Shown here: positions 1 to 11,315 of the stretch, piece by piece
Position numbering within the stretch: position 1 is the stretch's first letter
Layout: each line of letters opens with the position of its first letter
The notes under the pieces: model-generated
What the model saw: only the letters and a program-made list of their open reading frames with translations
What the model was told of the DNA's origin: nothing
Database searches by the model: none
NCBI RefSeq assembly: GCF_000524195.1
Contig: NW_020170431.1
Coordinates: 72,738-136,737 of the forward strand
Origin: Echinococcus granulosus
Taxonomy: Eukaryota; Platyhelminthes; Cestoda; Cyclophyllidea; Taeniidae
Length of the DNA: 64,000 nt
Direction: 5' to 3'
Translations under genes and position numbers: made by a program

Positions 1-1043
1 AGTCTGGCACATAACTGATGACAATTTCATTTGGGCATAGCTGGCTAAATCTTTTGTTCCTCCCACAAGGTAATATAAAAATAATTCAGAAATTCCATAA
101 GAAGAGTGGCCATTTTCAATTGACTTCTCCAAATACCTTCCGTTCTGCTGAGAATTTAACAGGGGAAAAATGAATGTGCACGACTTTGAGGTGACAAAAA
201 ATATTTTTTTGACACTTCCAGGGTTTGTTTGTATGCTAAACAAATAGATTTAAGTTGGCAGAATAATGTTTGCTCAGAGGCAGATTCACAGATTTGGGGC
301 GGAGGTACGTCAGCACCGAACACCCGAATCAGTATGGGACGAAATGATTGGTCGTTTTAAAATGTAAGGAGCTCATTTTATTTTCCCTGCACGCCGTGTT
401 TTCCGATTTAAAAGGCAACCCAAATCCGCTTACGAATTTAACGTACGAATTTTGTAATTATTTGGAGGACTTTTTTCTCCGCCACACTTGACGAGTCGCG
501 ATACCATAGAAGTGGGCAATGATGGGGTCTGCCCAACGCATCCCATCTTCTGGCTGAGTTTGACTGCCTTCACGACTGACAGTCGTGATTTTGCTCCTCC
601 TTTAAAAGCGCGCCTTTTCACTTCGAGGCTAACACTCCGATACTACTTATTTCTACATGATTTAATTATCCTTCTCCATAAACAAAACTAGTTGCGGTGG
701 AGGTGGAAACTGCCTTCACGATAATCAAATATTAGTCAGCTTTTTGTAAATAACATTATTTGTACCACCATGAGGGGGAAATCTTTCCTGTAAAATTACA
801 CGCGTCTACTTCCCATTATTTTAAAATCATTTTGCCTACTCAACTTGGTACGAGGTAAGCGCGCACAGTTTTCCCCCGAGAAAAAATATACGCAATTGCA
901 GTTTTTATTTTGGCCTTCCGCCTTAAAAGCCATTCACTGGCTGTCCAAAAAGTTGCTACTCACAACAGGTAGTTGCGGTTTACTCTACTCAAGTAGAATG
1001 GTATCTAACCGGCTCCCTCCCACTCCCGTGTGGGGTGCTTTAG
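1..1043. other. Probable intron of the KIRREL-like gene; no exon seen
   Basis: AT-rich sequence upstream of the first recognised Ig exon. Open frames here (for example 488-691) show no Ig Cys/Trp pattern. A small inverted repeat lies at 571-587. Confidence 0.5.
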
Positions 1044-1191
1044 CAGCTCCACGGATAAAGTCTGCAGAACCGGTCTATGCGGCTATTGGAGCAGCGGCTA
1101 GACTTCCGTGTACAATTAACGCCATCCCCTTGCCACCGCCAGGGGGGCTGCTCTGGCGCCGTCGCGACATCGTTCTTGGACCGTCTTCGCA
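1044..1191 (+). CDS. KIRREL: KIRREL-like exon: start of last Ig domain
   Basis: Acceptor GGTGCTTTAG, donor CGCA|GTGAGT. It reads APRIKSAEPVYAAIG then ARLPCTINAIPLPPP and LLWRRRD, giving the first Ig Cys and the following Trp. It leaves two bases of a codon, which the next exon completes as His. Confidence 0.72.
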
Positions 1192-4100
1192 GTGAGTTGG
1201 ACTTTCCTAGTCATTTCATGTCTCGGATTTGTCTGGACCAAACATTAATTCCAAACAATACAACCAGGAATGGTTTGGATAACTACTTAAGAGAAGAAGT
1301 TTCGTGTGAATCACGGCTAATAAGCAATTAAGAGGCCTTTCTATTATTTCGAAAATACATACCATCGTAGACTTCTTCCTAATAATATACTACTTAAAAC
1401 AAGTAGCCACGATTCCTCTTTACTGAAAAATATTGACCAGCTCCTCGTCATTACTGCAATCTTACCTATTCCTACCTCCTTTTGCCATCTACTGACATCA
1501 AACAGATGTCAGAGCCTCCCCATAGTCGTAATAAACCAAAGTAGTATGAAGGGACATACTACTTAACAACGTATGGAAGGATTGGAAGGCTACTAGATGA
1601 CCTAAGGGCCATACTGCAATGCAGTGACTGTGTAACTCAATACACACAAAAAAACCCAAAAGACATTTTTCAGATTTGGACCTGCTGCACATCGAATTTG
1701 CCTCTCAAAAATTCTGTGCGATTTTTGGTGTATCTCACGGCATAACCTGTAGGAAGTTGTAAAACACATCAAATTATTTATAGGTACTTTGGCTCCACCA
1801 GAATGCGTGGATGGCATTTGGAGAAGGTGAGATTTACGGGAGAAGAATACTACACCCACAAAAATGGCTTAAATTGCTCCACTTGGTGCCAGTGATGAAT
1901 CACGCATCAGTAGATGCATCAGGTTCAGGAGCTCGTGGAAGGCACTCTGTATTTAATCATGAAGCATGTGTCGGTAATTTATGAAAAGCCTCGATTTTAA
2001 AAGCTTCCCAAGATTAAAGATTCAAGAATGGTGTCAAGCTAGTACCGTACATGGGTGATAAAACAGGCTGCTTACATCTACATCCATTGGGAAGGGAAAG
2101 TGGTGGGACCTAGGAAACGATTTACTTGTTTTGCGTCAACACTATCCATTTGGACTTCACTACTTCATTTCACCACATATACTGGACGACGGTTGAGTTG
2201 CCTATCATTAGGCCTGGACTGAGAAATGAGCTTCGCGCTGCAGAGTTGAGCAAACAAGCACCTAATTGGTTGGTGCCAAATAATCTACGCATTATCTACT
2301 CCAGTTGTCTAGGGCAAGCACCAATCCATCTCTACAAGATTAGGCTTGCTTTGTACGTGTGTGTTTGGCTGTGGGGATGTATGGTAGACTCCAGGCTGAA
2401 CGCCAATCAATTAAGCATGAGATTATTCCGCGGGTAACCACACACCTCGAGTGTCGCATCTTGACAGACCAGCCCACCAACCGGAGGAAAGTTCTCTCCT
2501 TACTCGCATAAGGCAAAACAGGGCCTCAATACTGTACTTCGGGAGGGGAAATATCATCTCATTCTCATCTACCACATTTCGCCTGAGAGTTTTCTAATAT
2601 GATGAGTAACACCTCTCTCCATGAGTCAACAATCACACACCAAATGGACACATGTCCAAGCCCTCTGCGTCGATGGTCAAAGAACCACAAAATAAAAGAA
2701 TAACGTCTGGCATTAGTCAAACACTTTGAAAATCACGCGTGTCAAGGAAAAAAAATTTCCTATTTGCCAAACGGTACTGTTTAAAAATCCAGAAGTAATG
2801 AAATCTTTTTACCTTACTTTAAATTATCCATGTACATCAAACATCACCGAAGCTGAAGTATTTGACGTAGCAACGTTAATTAATGGAAACTTCTACTAAA
2901 ATAAGACCTACGGTTTAAGATAAAATAATAAATTATACCCTTGTCAACAGGAGGAATTTTATTGTTTACAGATGATATACGAGAGGCCCATCTGTCAACT
3001 AGGCTTTTGCCTTCCCCAGTTAGCATGAAGTTTTTGTAAAAATTATCCCAATTTAAAGTGTGTTTTTAACTGCTCTTATTTGCTCCCTGTAAATTCTCCT
3101 CTTTAGCAGAAAGCCGTACGTTTATATAATAATTGACATCAAAGAGGGGAAAAGGATGGCTACTAGTTGTCTAAATTAAAATTAGGAGGAATTGTTAACT
3201 TTTGTCTAAGGCCATTCAAACATTTTCCCTTCCCTATTACTCTTTGTCGTCAATAGTCGCAAGTTCTCCACGCAAGAATTTTTGGGCGGTGTTGTCTTCG
3301 TGATGTCCTTCACGCATGTCATGTCGACAGATTTTGGCTTTTACAATTGCTCTGCAGTGAACGCCTACGGCAGCGACTCACAAACCATGGAACTCAGGAG
3401 AGATGGTAAGAAGGCCACAAAGCTTTCCTGTTTGACGCCGTCAACATCATCATAATCATCATCATCATCATCATTGTGGATTCATTTTTATAGATGAAAT
3501 TTCAATTTCCTCTCTCAGTGGAATTTTAGCAGCCCTCGTTGCTGCCGTCTTAATGGCGCTTCTTTTATTCTTCTGCTGCCGAAGGCGACAGTATAGAAAG
3601 GCTAGACTAAAAGGTAACTGGTCACACCATTTCCCTCAAATGTCTTCTTTAACGCGGTAAACCTAATGAACAATTTGGCATATTTGTACGTGATTGTTAA
3701 CGCAGGGAGACTAAATCGCATTAAATCTTGTAGGCAACTTCATGCATACCTTTACAAGATTTATTTTCAGCAAAATTAATTCTATGAGGAATATTTAGAG
3801 TAATTACAAATCCCGTCAAGTGGACAAACATTTAAAAATAAAAGATGAATTTCCATAAATCGTGGTAGAGATTCAGGCTAAATTTGACCAAAACATATCA
3901 AATTTACAATATTTGTTTTAGTAAGACACTAGTTTTCTCAGACAGTTTAATTGTTTTAACTAAATAGTTGTAGCTTCGAAATAAATATGAAACTAATTAC
4001 TGTAAACTAATAAAGTGGGTGTCACTTAGTAATGACATCCATCTTTTATCAATTGGGAAAATCTTAGTGATACGTACATGACACACACGAGTAGTAAGTG

Positions 4101-7100
4101 TTAGATGTGTAGCTAAGTAATGTGTAAAATGAAGAAATGAATCGTATGCATCAAACCTCTGCGGTGAAAGAAGCCAGTTGAGATCAGATGTATTAAAAAG
4201 CATAGGCGTAATAAATAAGACAGATAACTTAAATAAATCATAAATAATATTATTTTATGTTCAACTAATATTTACCTACATCAAACTTTGCATGCAGCCA
4301 TCTATTGAAGTTGGCGCAGGTAGCATTTAAAATGACTCGTTTACTAATTAAAACAAAGCAAAAGACCGAAATATTGTAAGATTAAAGCTACTAGAAATGC
4401 TATTATTCACTAAAAGTTTCAATTTGCGTCTTTGACTTTTTAAAATTTAGGGAGCGTGCTACCAACTACATCGAGTAAGCGAAAACCGTATTTAATGGAT
4501 GAACCTGGTGGATACATGCACACTAACAACCTACCTCATTTGATGAAACTGGATTCCAAGGATGATGCCTTTTGCGTACGTCATCCATTTTATGCTCCAA
4601 TACATGCTTATAAAAAACTGATAAGTAGTTACGGACAAGTGCCAACAACATTGAATAATTAACACATTGAACAAAAGTAAGAAAACAATGCTTCCTGCCT
4701 AAAATGATTGACAAATGCTTATTTAACTACTGCTAACATTGATTCCACTCTTAGTTGCTTAACAGAGGGCTTCTACTTAGATCTATCCGATGTCCAGCTG
4801 TGGTAAGCCTTTCAGGGCAGCTCCAAGATATGGTTTATAATAAAGTCAAGTACAAAGACCTCTATGATCCGATTTTAGAAAAAACACTTGACGCGGGTTG
4901 TGTGAATTCAGTAAAGGAACAAAAATGAATCGAGTTTTACTCAAATACACAAGGTCCCCATTCAATGAAAACTTCTGCATCTGGATTTTACCTGCCGCCT
5001 TTTAGGAGGGAATAAATCACTTTTTAAAATGCACTTTGTTTAAACAAAAGGACAGACTAGTTTGTTTTGCAGTAAATAAGTATGCTTTTCTTTTGCCAAA
5101 ATTGCATTAACTTGCTATCATGAAATTTGTATAAGCTGTCCAATTGTCCTGAGTCCATTCATTTACCCCTGTGCCAGCCTAATCTAATATGCAGGACTTT
5201 TCCTCAAACTATATGTAATATGCGTAGTTTGAAAATGTTGAATTATTTACTCACTATTACCTACTTTTCTCCACAAAACCTGCGAAGCTGAAAAGATTAA
5301 GGTTGTACTTACGAACAAGGAAATTAATCGTTCTCCCTCGTGAGAGAGAGTTAAATGTAAATACCAGTGACCTGAAAATCTTTCATTTTTTTCCTTTTTT
5401 CTTTCTTTCTTCCTTTCTTTTTCCACTTTGCTTACACATCTTCAGTGCAAGATAGACACTCATTGCTCTGATAAACAAGTGGTGGGGAATTACACGACTT
5501 TTTTTGTTTATTTCAATGAATAAAGGCGCGTAATGACATAATAACTAAGTAGTATTTTCGCATTTCTTGTAGCGCCACAGTAGCTCAGGCTCGACAGAGG
5601 GGGAAACATTTGATCGGTAAGTTTAACCCCTTTCAAGTCCCCAAAATTCCGAGCACTGTTTATCATTAGGCGTTATAAAGTACTGTAGCTTCCATGGACT
5701 TCCATAAAGACGAAAGGGTAGAGCTCGGGGCAACTGAAATGGCCCAGATGTTAGGCTGCACTGCGGACGTAAAGTGGTGGAGCCTTAGTGGCGCCCTTAT
5801 AAAACAGAGAGTTAACCGCCTAAAGCATTACATAGTCCCTCTCCCCTTTGGAGCGTCGTTTCCGGCGCTCCCCTTTGTCAGCCACCCCCGTCAGCCATCA
5901 CAAAGTAACCGGTGCTGTAAGTTTAACACTTATGAGGTAACCGCACCAGTTATCAAATTTTAATGGAGGTAAGAAGGTATCTGATCGCGACGTCACTAAT
6001 TCGTCTTGGTAATTCCACTGGATCTGGAGTTTCAGCCTGTATGGGAACCATGTTTGGTGGGGACAAGGGAATGCACCGGTCATTGTGCATGTCCACTGGT
6101 AGTCGTCAAACCACCGGGTAAAAGCGGAGTCATATAACCAAGGCCGGGATTCAACATAGTCCCTTGTAGATGAGGCTTCGCGTCTATTACACGTGCCATT
6201 TTTTTCTCACTTCAGTGCTGGCTATCTGCATTCTATCAAGCTAATAGACAGGTGAGGCGGTACCGGGTGTTCACCTAACTGATATATTTGTGCCGTAGAC
6301 AGCTCCAACAGCTAGTGCAGCTTCATTTGTTAATGGCATTCCTGTAGAATACGAAACTGGGGTAGTTGCCGAAGGTAGACATCATTTTTAGTCCTTTTCT
6401 TAGGAGGTCGTCACCACTTTTTCCCATTAGCAGCCTACGCTCTTCTTCCATCACGTCCAGATTTAGCAATCAGTAATGGAAATCAGGGTAGTTGTTCTTA
6501 AGGCACGGGTTTGTTGCCCGCTGCCATCAATGTTGTGCCCTGAGACTTCCCAGAATGGCCAGGCCGCTTGGCGGTGGTACAGTGGCAGAGCCTTAAGTGG
6601 CCCTTCACCGAAACTGCGAATTAAACAAACAGTTAACCTACTACAGTACTAATACAGTGTCATCTGGTGGCTATGCGCTGCAGCTCTTTGGACGAATTAT
6701 TCAAAAAAATACGCATCTTAGTCTAATCGAATCTCTTAAAGCCCTCGCTTGACTCGACTCCTTGTTTGCTCTTGCACAAATGGCCCGACGGTAGGGGAAT
6801 CCTTTCATACATTCAGCCACTCCTGTAATGCATAATCAGCCGCGAATGTCACGCGAATACTCAGGTGACTCGAGTCCCCTCCAAGGTCCGCCACTTTCTC
6901 ACACAGGTATATGTAATTATCATCAGGAGGAGGTACTAATTACTAGCCATTTGCATAATGCATGTCTGTCGCGATGCGGATTCCATGAAAGTCCACCCCC
7001 TCGGCCCCCTACCAACTCATTAGAACTCACAATCCTTACTTCCTTCCTAACTCAAAACTAAACAATTTCAAAAATGCTCCTATTTGGGGGAAAAGACCAA

Positions 7101-8740
7101 ATTGCTGGCAAATTGAGGACTCTTGCCGTGCCTGCATATTCAGGGGACCTGCCTGGACCAGTCGATGGTTTGTTTGCTACTTTACCTGTCAGGGCGAAGT
7201 GTGTCTACACCGTCGAATTTGGTCTACACGCACAAACACTTGGCAGAGGGACTAATCACGTTGCTTGTATATGCAAATGGGCAAACCATTGTACTTAGAA
7301 TCATGCGTGTGCTTATGCAAGACCACTCCATGTCATTCAGTTGTCAAGGCATTAACGTGATGCACAGAGCCAGAACATATCACTGCTAGTCAGTTTTTCA
7401 TCCACAAGTCGTGGAACACCTTTTTATTGGTAAAAGGCGTAGTTAGAAGGCTTGAACGGACAACTCACTCCTTGTCCGACCCAAGTAGCACCTCCTGCAC
7501 GAAGGTGAGAGTGAGAAGTCTGTCCTTACCTCCCTTTCTTATCAAGTTTGAGAAACAATTTTTCTTTCTTAAACCAAAACAAAGAAAAACATTTTTAAGT
7601 CTTTTTTTACGATCAAGTGCGTTTTATAGCGAAAGAAGTGGGCAATAATCAGTTGGCGCAGTGTTTGTCATGCCTGGTAGATGCTGTAAAGGCCCACTTT
7701 CAAAGTGTCAAAGTTTTATTGACCCACTCGGTCCGACTACACAAGACAGAATTTTATTTCCCTCTCTCTCGCTCTCTCTCTTCCCTTTTTTTCTTTTTCC
7801 CTCAACTCTTTTCGAACATGGATCTGCGATGGGCAAACTTGCATTCACAGCTCGCCCTATCTCCTATCCCCTCCAACACCCTGTCATATATCCATTTCGC
7901 TGTCAAAACACCCACACCTTTCAGCACTGGAGGCAAGATCATCTGATTCGGTGTTTCTTTTTTTACTTACCTTTTTTTCGCTTGCTTTAGAAGACATTTA
8001 TTCATTTACTTGCTCTCTATTCTACTGGAGAAATGGTAGTAGATGGGTTAGTGGATTGGGTGTTCTAACAGAACTCCGGATTTGGTCAGAAGTAATATCT
8101 CGCATTGTCACGCAAAACTGTCATTACTTTCCGCCTTTTCATAACTAAGGGTGACATTGTTAGAGCCTCACACTCCCTAATAAATTAATTCGACTGTTAT
8201 GGCTCTTATAAACTTTAAGAAATCATTTTTTGGTTGTTGCTGGTATTTCCCTCCTCATCCAAACAAATAGAAGTAACCTTTTCTTTCTCTCTTTCTTTTG
8301 GACTAATCAAATTTATTTATGAGAATTCTTCATTGACATTTACTAGCTACCAATTCCCATCAGCTGCGGTGCGAAGCTCCTCCGCCCTTGGCAATGCACA
8401 GGTGCGACCTCCAGCGAATGGCTCCGCGGCGATCGCGGATCGTTGCGTTTCAATGCGACCCTTCTCTCCGGTCTGTAAATACACCCTCATAGACGGCAAC
8501 GGTCAGCAAATTCCTGTCTGTACCAATGTGGTCACCTTTGCCAGTCATCCCGGTGACGGGAGTGGCACAACCCTCTGTCTGGCTTCGGACTACCAGCCCA
8601 TCCCCATTAATTATGTGAATTTACCCGTAACTGAGGGGGCACCGTCTCCCACGTCCTTAGAGCGTGTCACTGTGGTGACAGCGCCTGATTTGCCCCCGGA
8701 CAGCGATGTAATTGTCAACACACAGGTCACACATGTCTAG
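1044..8740 (+). CDS. KIRREL: KIRREL/SYG-1-like immunoglobulin adhesion receptor, 3' part (5' exons outside window)
   Basis: Family role: KIRREL, Roughest and SYG-1 are homophilic/heterophilic cell-adhesion receptors at cell junctions and synapses. Proposed exons: 1044-1191, 3257-3405, 3494-3613, 4451-4638 (or to a stop at 4662), 5573-5616, 6216-6251, 6316-6374, 8364-8740. Exons 1-2 encode the last Ig domain: the first Cys lies in ARLPCTINAIP with a following LLW, the second in DFGFYNCSAVNAYGSDSQ, very like the final KIRREL Ig domain. Exon 3 encodes a single transmembrane helix (ILAALVAAVLMALLLFFCC) followed by a basic stop-transfer RRRQYRKARLK. The tail ends VTHV, matching the THV PDZ ligand of KIRREL proteins. 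Phases agree across all proposed junctions. Family call is strong; the small tail exons at 4.6-6.4 kb are less certain. The N-terminal Ig domains and signal peptide lie upstream of the window or were not found. Confidence 0.8.
2209..2420 (+). repeat. Dispersed repeat family A, copy 1 (candidate)
   Basis: Shares CTGAGAAATGAGCTT, then a gap, then AGCAAACAAGCAC, then ATTGGTTGG with copies near 12.44 and 24.42 kb. Further downstream, a block around GATGTATGGTAGACTCCAGG also resembles the 12.6 kb copy. Diverged, non-coding; class unknown. Alignment by eye. Confidence 0.45.
3257..3405 (+). CDS. KIRREL: KIRREL-like exon: end of last Ig domain
   Basis: Acceptor CGTCAATAG, donor GATG|GTAAGA. It contains the F-strand motif DFGFYNCSAVNAYGSDSQ, with the disulphide Cys and the GSD turn typical of KIRREL. 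The open frame runs through the whole 149 bases. Confidence 0.82.
3444..3475 (+). repeat. ATC trinucleotide microsatellite in intron
   Basis: Imperfect run of ATC/CAT units in the 88-base intron between the Ig exon and the transmembrane exon. Confidence 0.85.
3494..3613 (+). CDS. KIRREL: KIRREL-like exon: transmembrane helix
   Basis: Acceptor TTTTTATAG, donor AAAAG|GTAACT. It encodes about 23 hydrophobic residues, two Cys and a cluster of Arg/Lys, that is, a type I membrane anchor with the tail inside the cell. Phase 1 in and phase 1 out. Confidence 0.82.
4451..4662 (+). CDS. KIRREL: KIRREL-like cytoplasmic exon with possible alternative stop
   Basis: Acceptor AAAATTTAG joins in phase with the transmembrane exon. 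The frame stays open for 70 codons (SKRKPYLMDEPGGYMHTNN and onward) to TAA at 4660-4662. To reach the downstream exons it must splice out first: CAA|GTGCCA after 4638 keeps phase 0 for the next exon, while a stronger-looking donor TCGA|GTAAGC near 4476 would join in phase straight to the last exon. Isoforms with different tails are therefore possible. Confidence 0.6.
5381..5425 (+). repeat. Pyrimidine-rich CTTT tract
   Basis: Imperfect CTTT/TTTC repeats within a KIRREL-like intron; simple-sequence DNA. Confidence 0.75.
5573..5616 (+). CDS. KIRREL: KIRREL-like small tail exon (Ser-rich)
   Basis: A 44-base exon between TTTCTTGTAG and a perfect GATCG|GTAAGT donor. In phase 0 it reads RHSSSGSTEGETFDR; phase 1 meets a stop. 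The assignment rests on splice sites and phase only. Confidence 0.5.
5684..5850 (+). repeat. Dispersed repeat family B, copy 1 (candidate)
   Basis: Contains GACTTCC then GAAGACGAAAG-like sequence, AGCCTTAGTGGC and GAGTTAACC, in the same order as the 6.5, 11.1 and 42.3 kb copies. Lies in an intron of the KIRREL-like gene. Confidence 0.45.
6216..6251 (+). CDS. KIRREL: KIRREL-like small tail exon
   Basis: A 36-base exon between a good acceptor (TTTTTTCTCACTTCAG) and donor GACAG|GTGAGG. In the phase set by the previous exon it reads AGYLHSIKLID. Symmetrical phase 2, so it could be skipped. Confidence 0.5.
6316..6374 (+). CDS. KIRREL: KIRREL-like small tail exon
   Basis: It reads AASFVNGIPVEYETGVVAE in phase 2 and ends at GAAG|GTAGAC, which joins in phase 1 to the last exon. 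An earlier acceptor (TGCCGTAG) would open a 63- to 74-base exon, but only in phase 0, so the acceptor choice is uncertain. Confidence 0.45.
6541..6655 (+). repeat. Dispersed repeat family B, copy 2
   Basis: GGCCAGGCCGCTTGGCGG at 6557 is nearly identical to a block at 42428. The following AGTGGC, TTCACC, AAACTG and AAACAA series matches the copy at 11.2-11.3 kb. About 100-200 bp; could be a SINE-like or miniature element. Confidence 0.55.
7755..7807 (+). repeat. Pyrimidine tract (CT)n/Tn
   Basis: CTCTCTCTCGCTCTCTCTC followed by T runs, in the long intron before the last KIRREL-like exon. Open frames crossing it are chance. Confidence 0.75.
8364..8740 (+). CDS. KIRREL: KIRREL-like terminal exon with PDZ-binding C-terminus
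   Basis: Acceptor CAATTCCCATCAG. The 125-codon frame (AVRSSSALGNAQVRPPANG to the end) has balanced, GC-richer codon use unlike the surrounding AT-rich DNA, and it ends in TQVTHV before TAG. KIRREL family members end in THV, a class I PDZ ligand that binds ZO-1-type scaffolds in vertebrates. An AATAAA follows 124 bases after the stop. Confidence 0.8.
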
Positions 8741-8753
8741 CTAGTTTTATTGG

Positions 8754-8781
<28 letters not shown>
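8754..8781 (+). repeat. (GT)n microsatellite
   Basis: About 14 consecutive GT units in the 3' untranslated region of the KIRREL-like gene. The minus-strand His-Thr repeat frame here is an artefact of it. Confidence 0.95.
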
Positions 8782-8784
<3 letters not shown>

Positions 8785-8863
8785 AATCTTCCGGCAAAAA
8801 AAAAGAAAAGGCAATTTTTGTCTACTGCACTATCAACTTGAGGAATGTTTATCATTTTTGATA

Positions 8864-8869
8864 AATAAA
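8864..8869 (+). terminator. poly(A) signal of KIRREL-like gene
   Basis: AATAAA 124 bases after the stop codon of the last exon, followed by a T-rich stretch; fits a 3' processing site. Confidence 0.6.
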
Positions 8870-11112
8870 CACCTTTTTTTCTAAATTCTCTGTTGACAAC
8901 TACTGGATATGAACTGTTACCGCTTCTAAGCTTGCAGACAATGTGGTCGCCTCGTTCAGCCTTGAAGTGAGCACGGTTTCCCATTGAAATGTCATTTGAC
9001 CAGCTCAGTCAGTGACTGTCATGACAACGGATTATGCCACGAATAAATTAGGTACTTCATTTATTCTCCAAAATTATGAGGACTTTGGAGGTATAAACTC
9101 CGTCAATTGACGTCTGACAATCAGTCAGTTGGGTCATTTATTCAGGGTGGACATTCGATGGCACCCCCTCCAATACTTCATGCTTCATGTTTTTTCCATT
9201 TTTAAATGGTGGAAAAAAAGGAGAGAATGGTTTTTCCCATAAAGTGACTTTTTTACCATCACGATCACATCGCTCTGTCAAATGCACTCCCCTCTCCTCG
9301 AGACCTTCTGGTGGATCGCTAGTGGTTGCCAGCCGTGGGTGTCACTATGATAGGGACAGAATGGTAAAACCCTCGAAGATACCCCTTCGTCCCCACTGCA
9401 TCCGTCTACTACATCACCACGGCCCATCCAAACATAATGCGATAGCAGGCGGATGAGAGACGCCAGATAAATGGAGGGTGCGGTGTAAGGGAGGGTGAGG
9501 GGAGGCCATCCGGTGACCTCAGCCTGTGATCGAATGCTCTTCCCTGCTCCCCTCGGACGATTATTAGCACAGATAGCCAAAGCTACCCGAGGGATACATT
9601 AAACACCTTTACAACCACTATGCGATGCTAGAAATAACCGCCTTCTCGTAATACTGCCTCAAACTTACGACATTCACAGGATATGGAAATCTATAAGCAA
9701 AACAAACATTTACTAAAACCTTTTAGCAGTAAAAAGTCTTGAGTTTTAAATTAACTCAATTGGCATAAGCGGCAAAATAATTCAAAACGGGTTTATACAA
9801 ACTCCAACGGAAGTAGTAATAAAATGGACGTAGGGTGGAGACAGGGGGAGGGGGAGAAGGGAGGGAAGAGGAGGGGAGGCTGCTTACTTAGGCCATTACG
9901 GCTTTGGTCAGGTAAGATTTAAAACAAAACCTCTAACACATTTGTTTATTTCCTTTCTTTTAAGGAAAATATAAACGTAGTGTAGGCTGTACAATGAGTC
10001 TGAAGGTAAAGTTGGTGAGGAAGATAGTGGAGGAGAGAGATAGCTCCGATAATCCCAGTGAGAACTAACTCGACTTTATACAAGGAAATGGAAAGAGTTG
10101 CACCTCCCCCCATCCCTCGAAAGTAGCAATAAGCTGATTCAATAGGAAAGAGGAATTATTATCAACCAACAGAAGGCTTGGAAGTCAGCAAGTTGGCCTG
10201 AAAAGAGCAATTCGATTTTCTGCGGGAAGAGTTTGTTTTGATTGCGATTTAGAAGGGGGAGGAGGGGACAACCTATTTCCACCTTACCTATCATAATTGC
10301 CGCATCTGGAGTCCTTGCCGGCGTCATACCAACCGAAAGGAGTGCGACGGAGCCTACGTTATCAACGTTTTTAACGGTTGGAAGGCTACCCAATATGGTA
10401 CGAGGGCCGCGCGGCAGAGCGGAAGTGCAATCGGCGGAAACTCATTTGCCCGCGTTGTTAAACACGCAGCAAAACAAAATATCAGGTGGCTGCAGCAAGC
10501 ACTTTCACGAAGAGCACAAATTGGCGTTATTTTGGTCGGACAGCGCGCGTCGGCAGATTCGAACGGACCAATCGTTGGAAAGAAAGGTCCAGGTCCGCGG
10601 TTCATCAATGCAGAGCGGCATAGTAGGCCCACGGTAAATGTCAGATTTTTCTGAAAAAAAAGGAAATCTTACCAAGCTTCCCAAAGCCAGATTTTATGTG
10701 CTGGAATTTACACGCATCTCCTAATGCCTAACGAAAAGGTCAGAACGTAGAATGACCAAGCAATCCAAGATCTCACCACTGGTTCTAATTCGAGAAGGGT
10801 TTCTCTTCTTCGGTTTTATTCCATAAAACCAGAAATTGAATGAGGTTGGCTCATTGTTTTTGCAAAATCAATTCAGCCAATGATTTTAAACGCCTGCCTG
10901 CCGCCACAGAGAAAACAGTTAATTAAAACCATCGTCAAACAAAAAGCTGTTTAAACTCACAATTTCGCATAAGCAAATTGATGAATATATCATTAGTCAA
11001 TAAAATTTGCTTAATAATATAAGTTTTGTTGGGAAATTTCGCGAAATTATTGTTGCCCCTCAAAGCCAAGGTCATTTCTTAAAAATAAAATAAACACTTT
11101 TGATTTAACACA

Positions 11113-11315
11113 ATATGTAGCGTCCTAAGACTTTCCTGAAGACGAAAGAAGACGTAGTAACTGGGCAGAATATACATGCATGTGGCATGAAAAAGACATT
11201 TACGCTATTGGCATAATCCGAATTCCAGCCCACCCGGTGTGGTACAATGGCCAAGTCAAAAGTAGCCGTTCACCAAAACTGAAAGTCAAACAATTAGCGT
11301 ATTACAATATAATAG
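11113..11315 (+). repeat. Dispersed repeat family B, copy 3
   Basis: Begins TGTAGCGTCC then GACTTTCCTGAAGA, matching 42343 onward, and later GTGGTACAATGGCC and TTCACCAAAACTG, matching 6572-6615. It therefore bridges the two halves of the family. Confidence 0.55.

Noticed and set aside
8727..8984. Minus frame with a His-Thr repeat
   Set aside because: Produced by the (GT)n microsatellite in the 3' untranslated region of the KIRREL-like gene.
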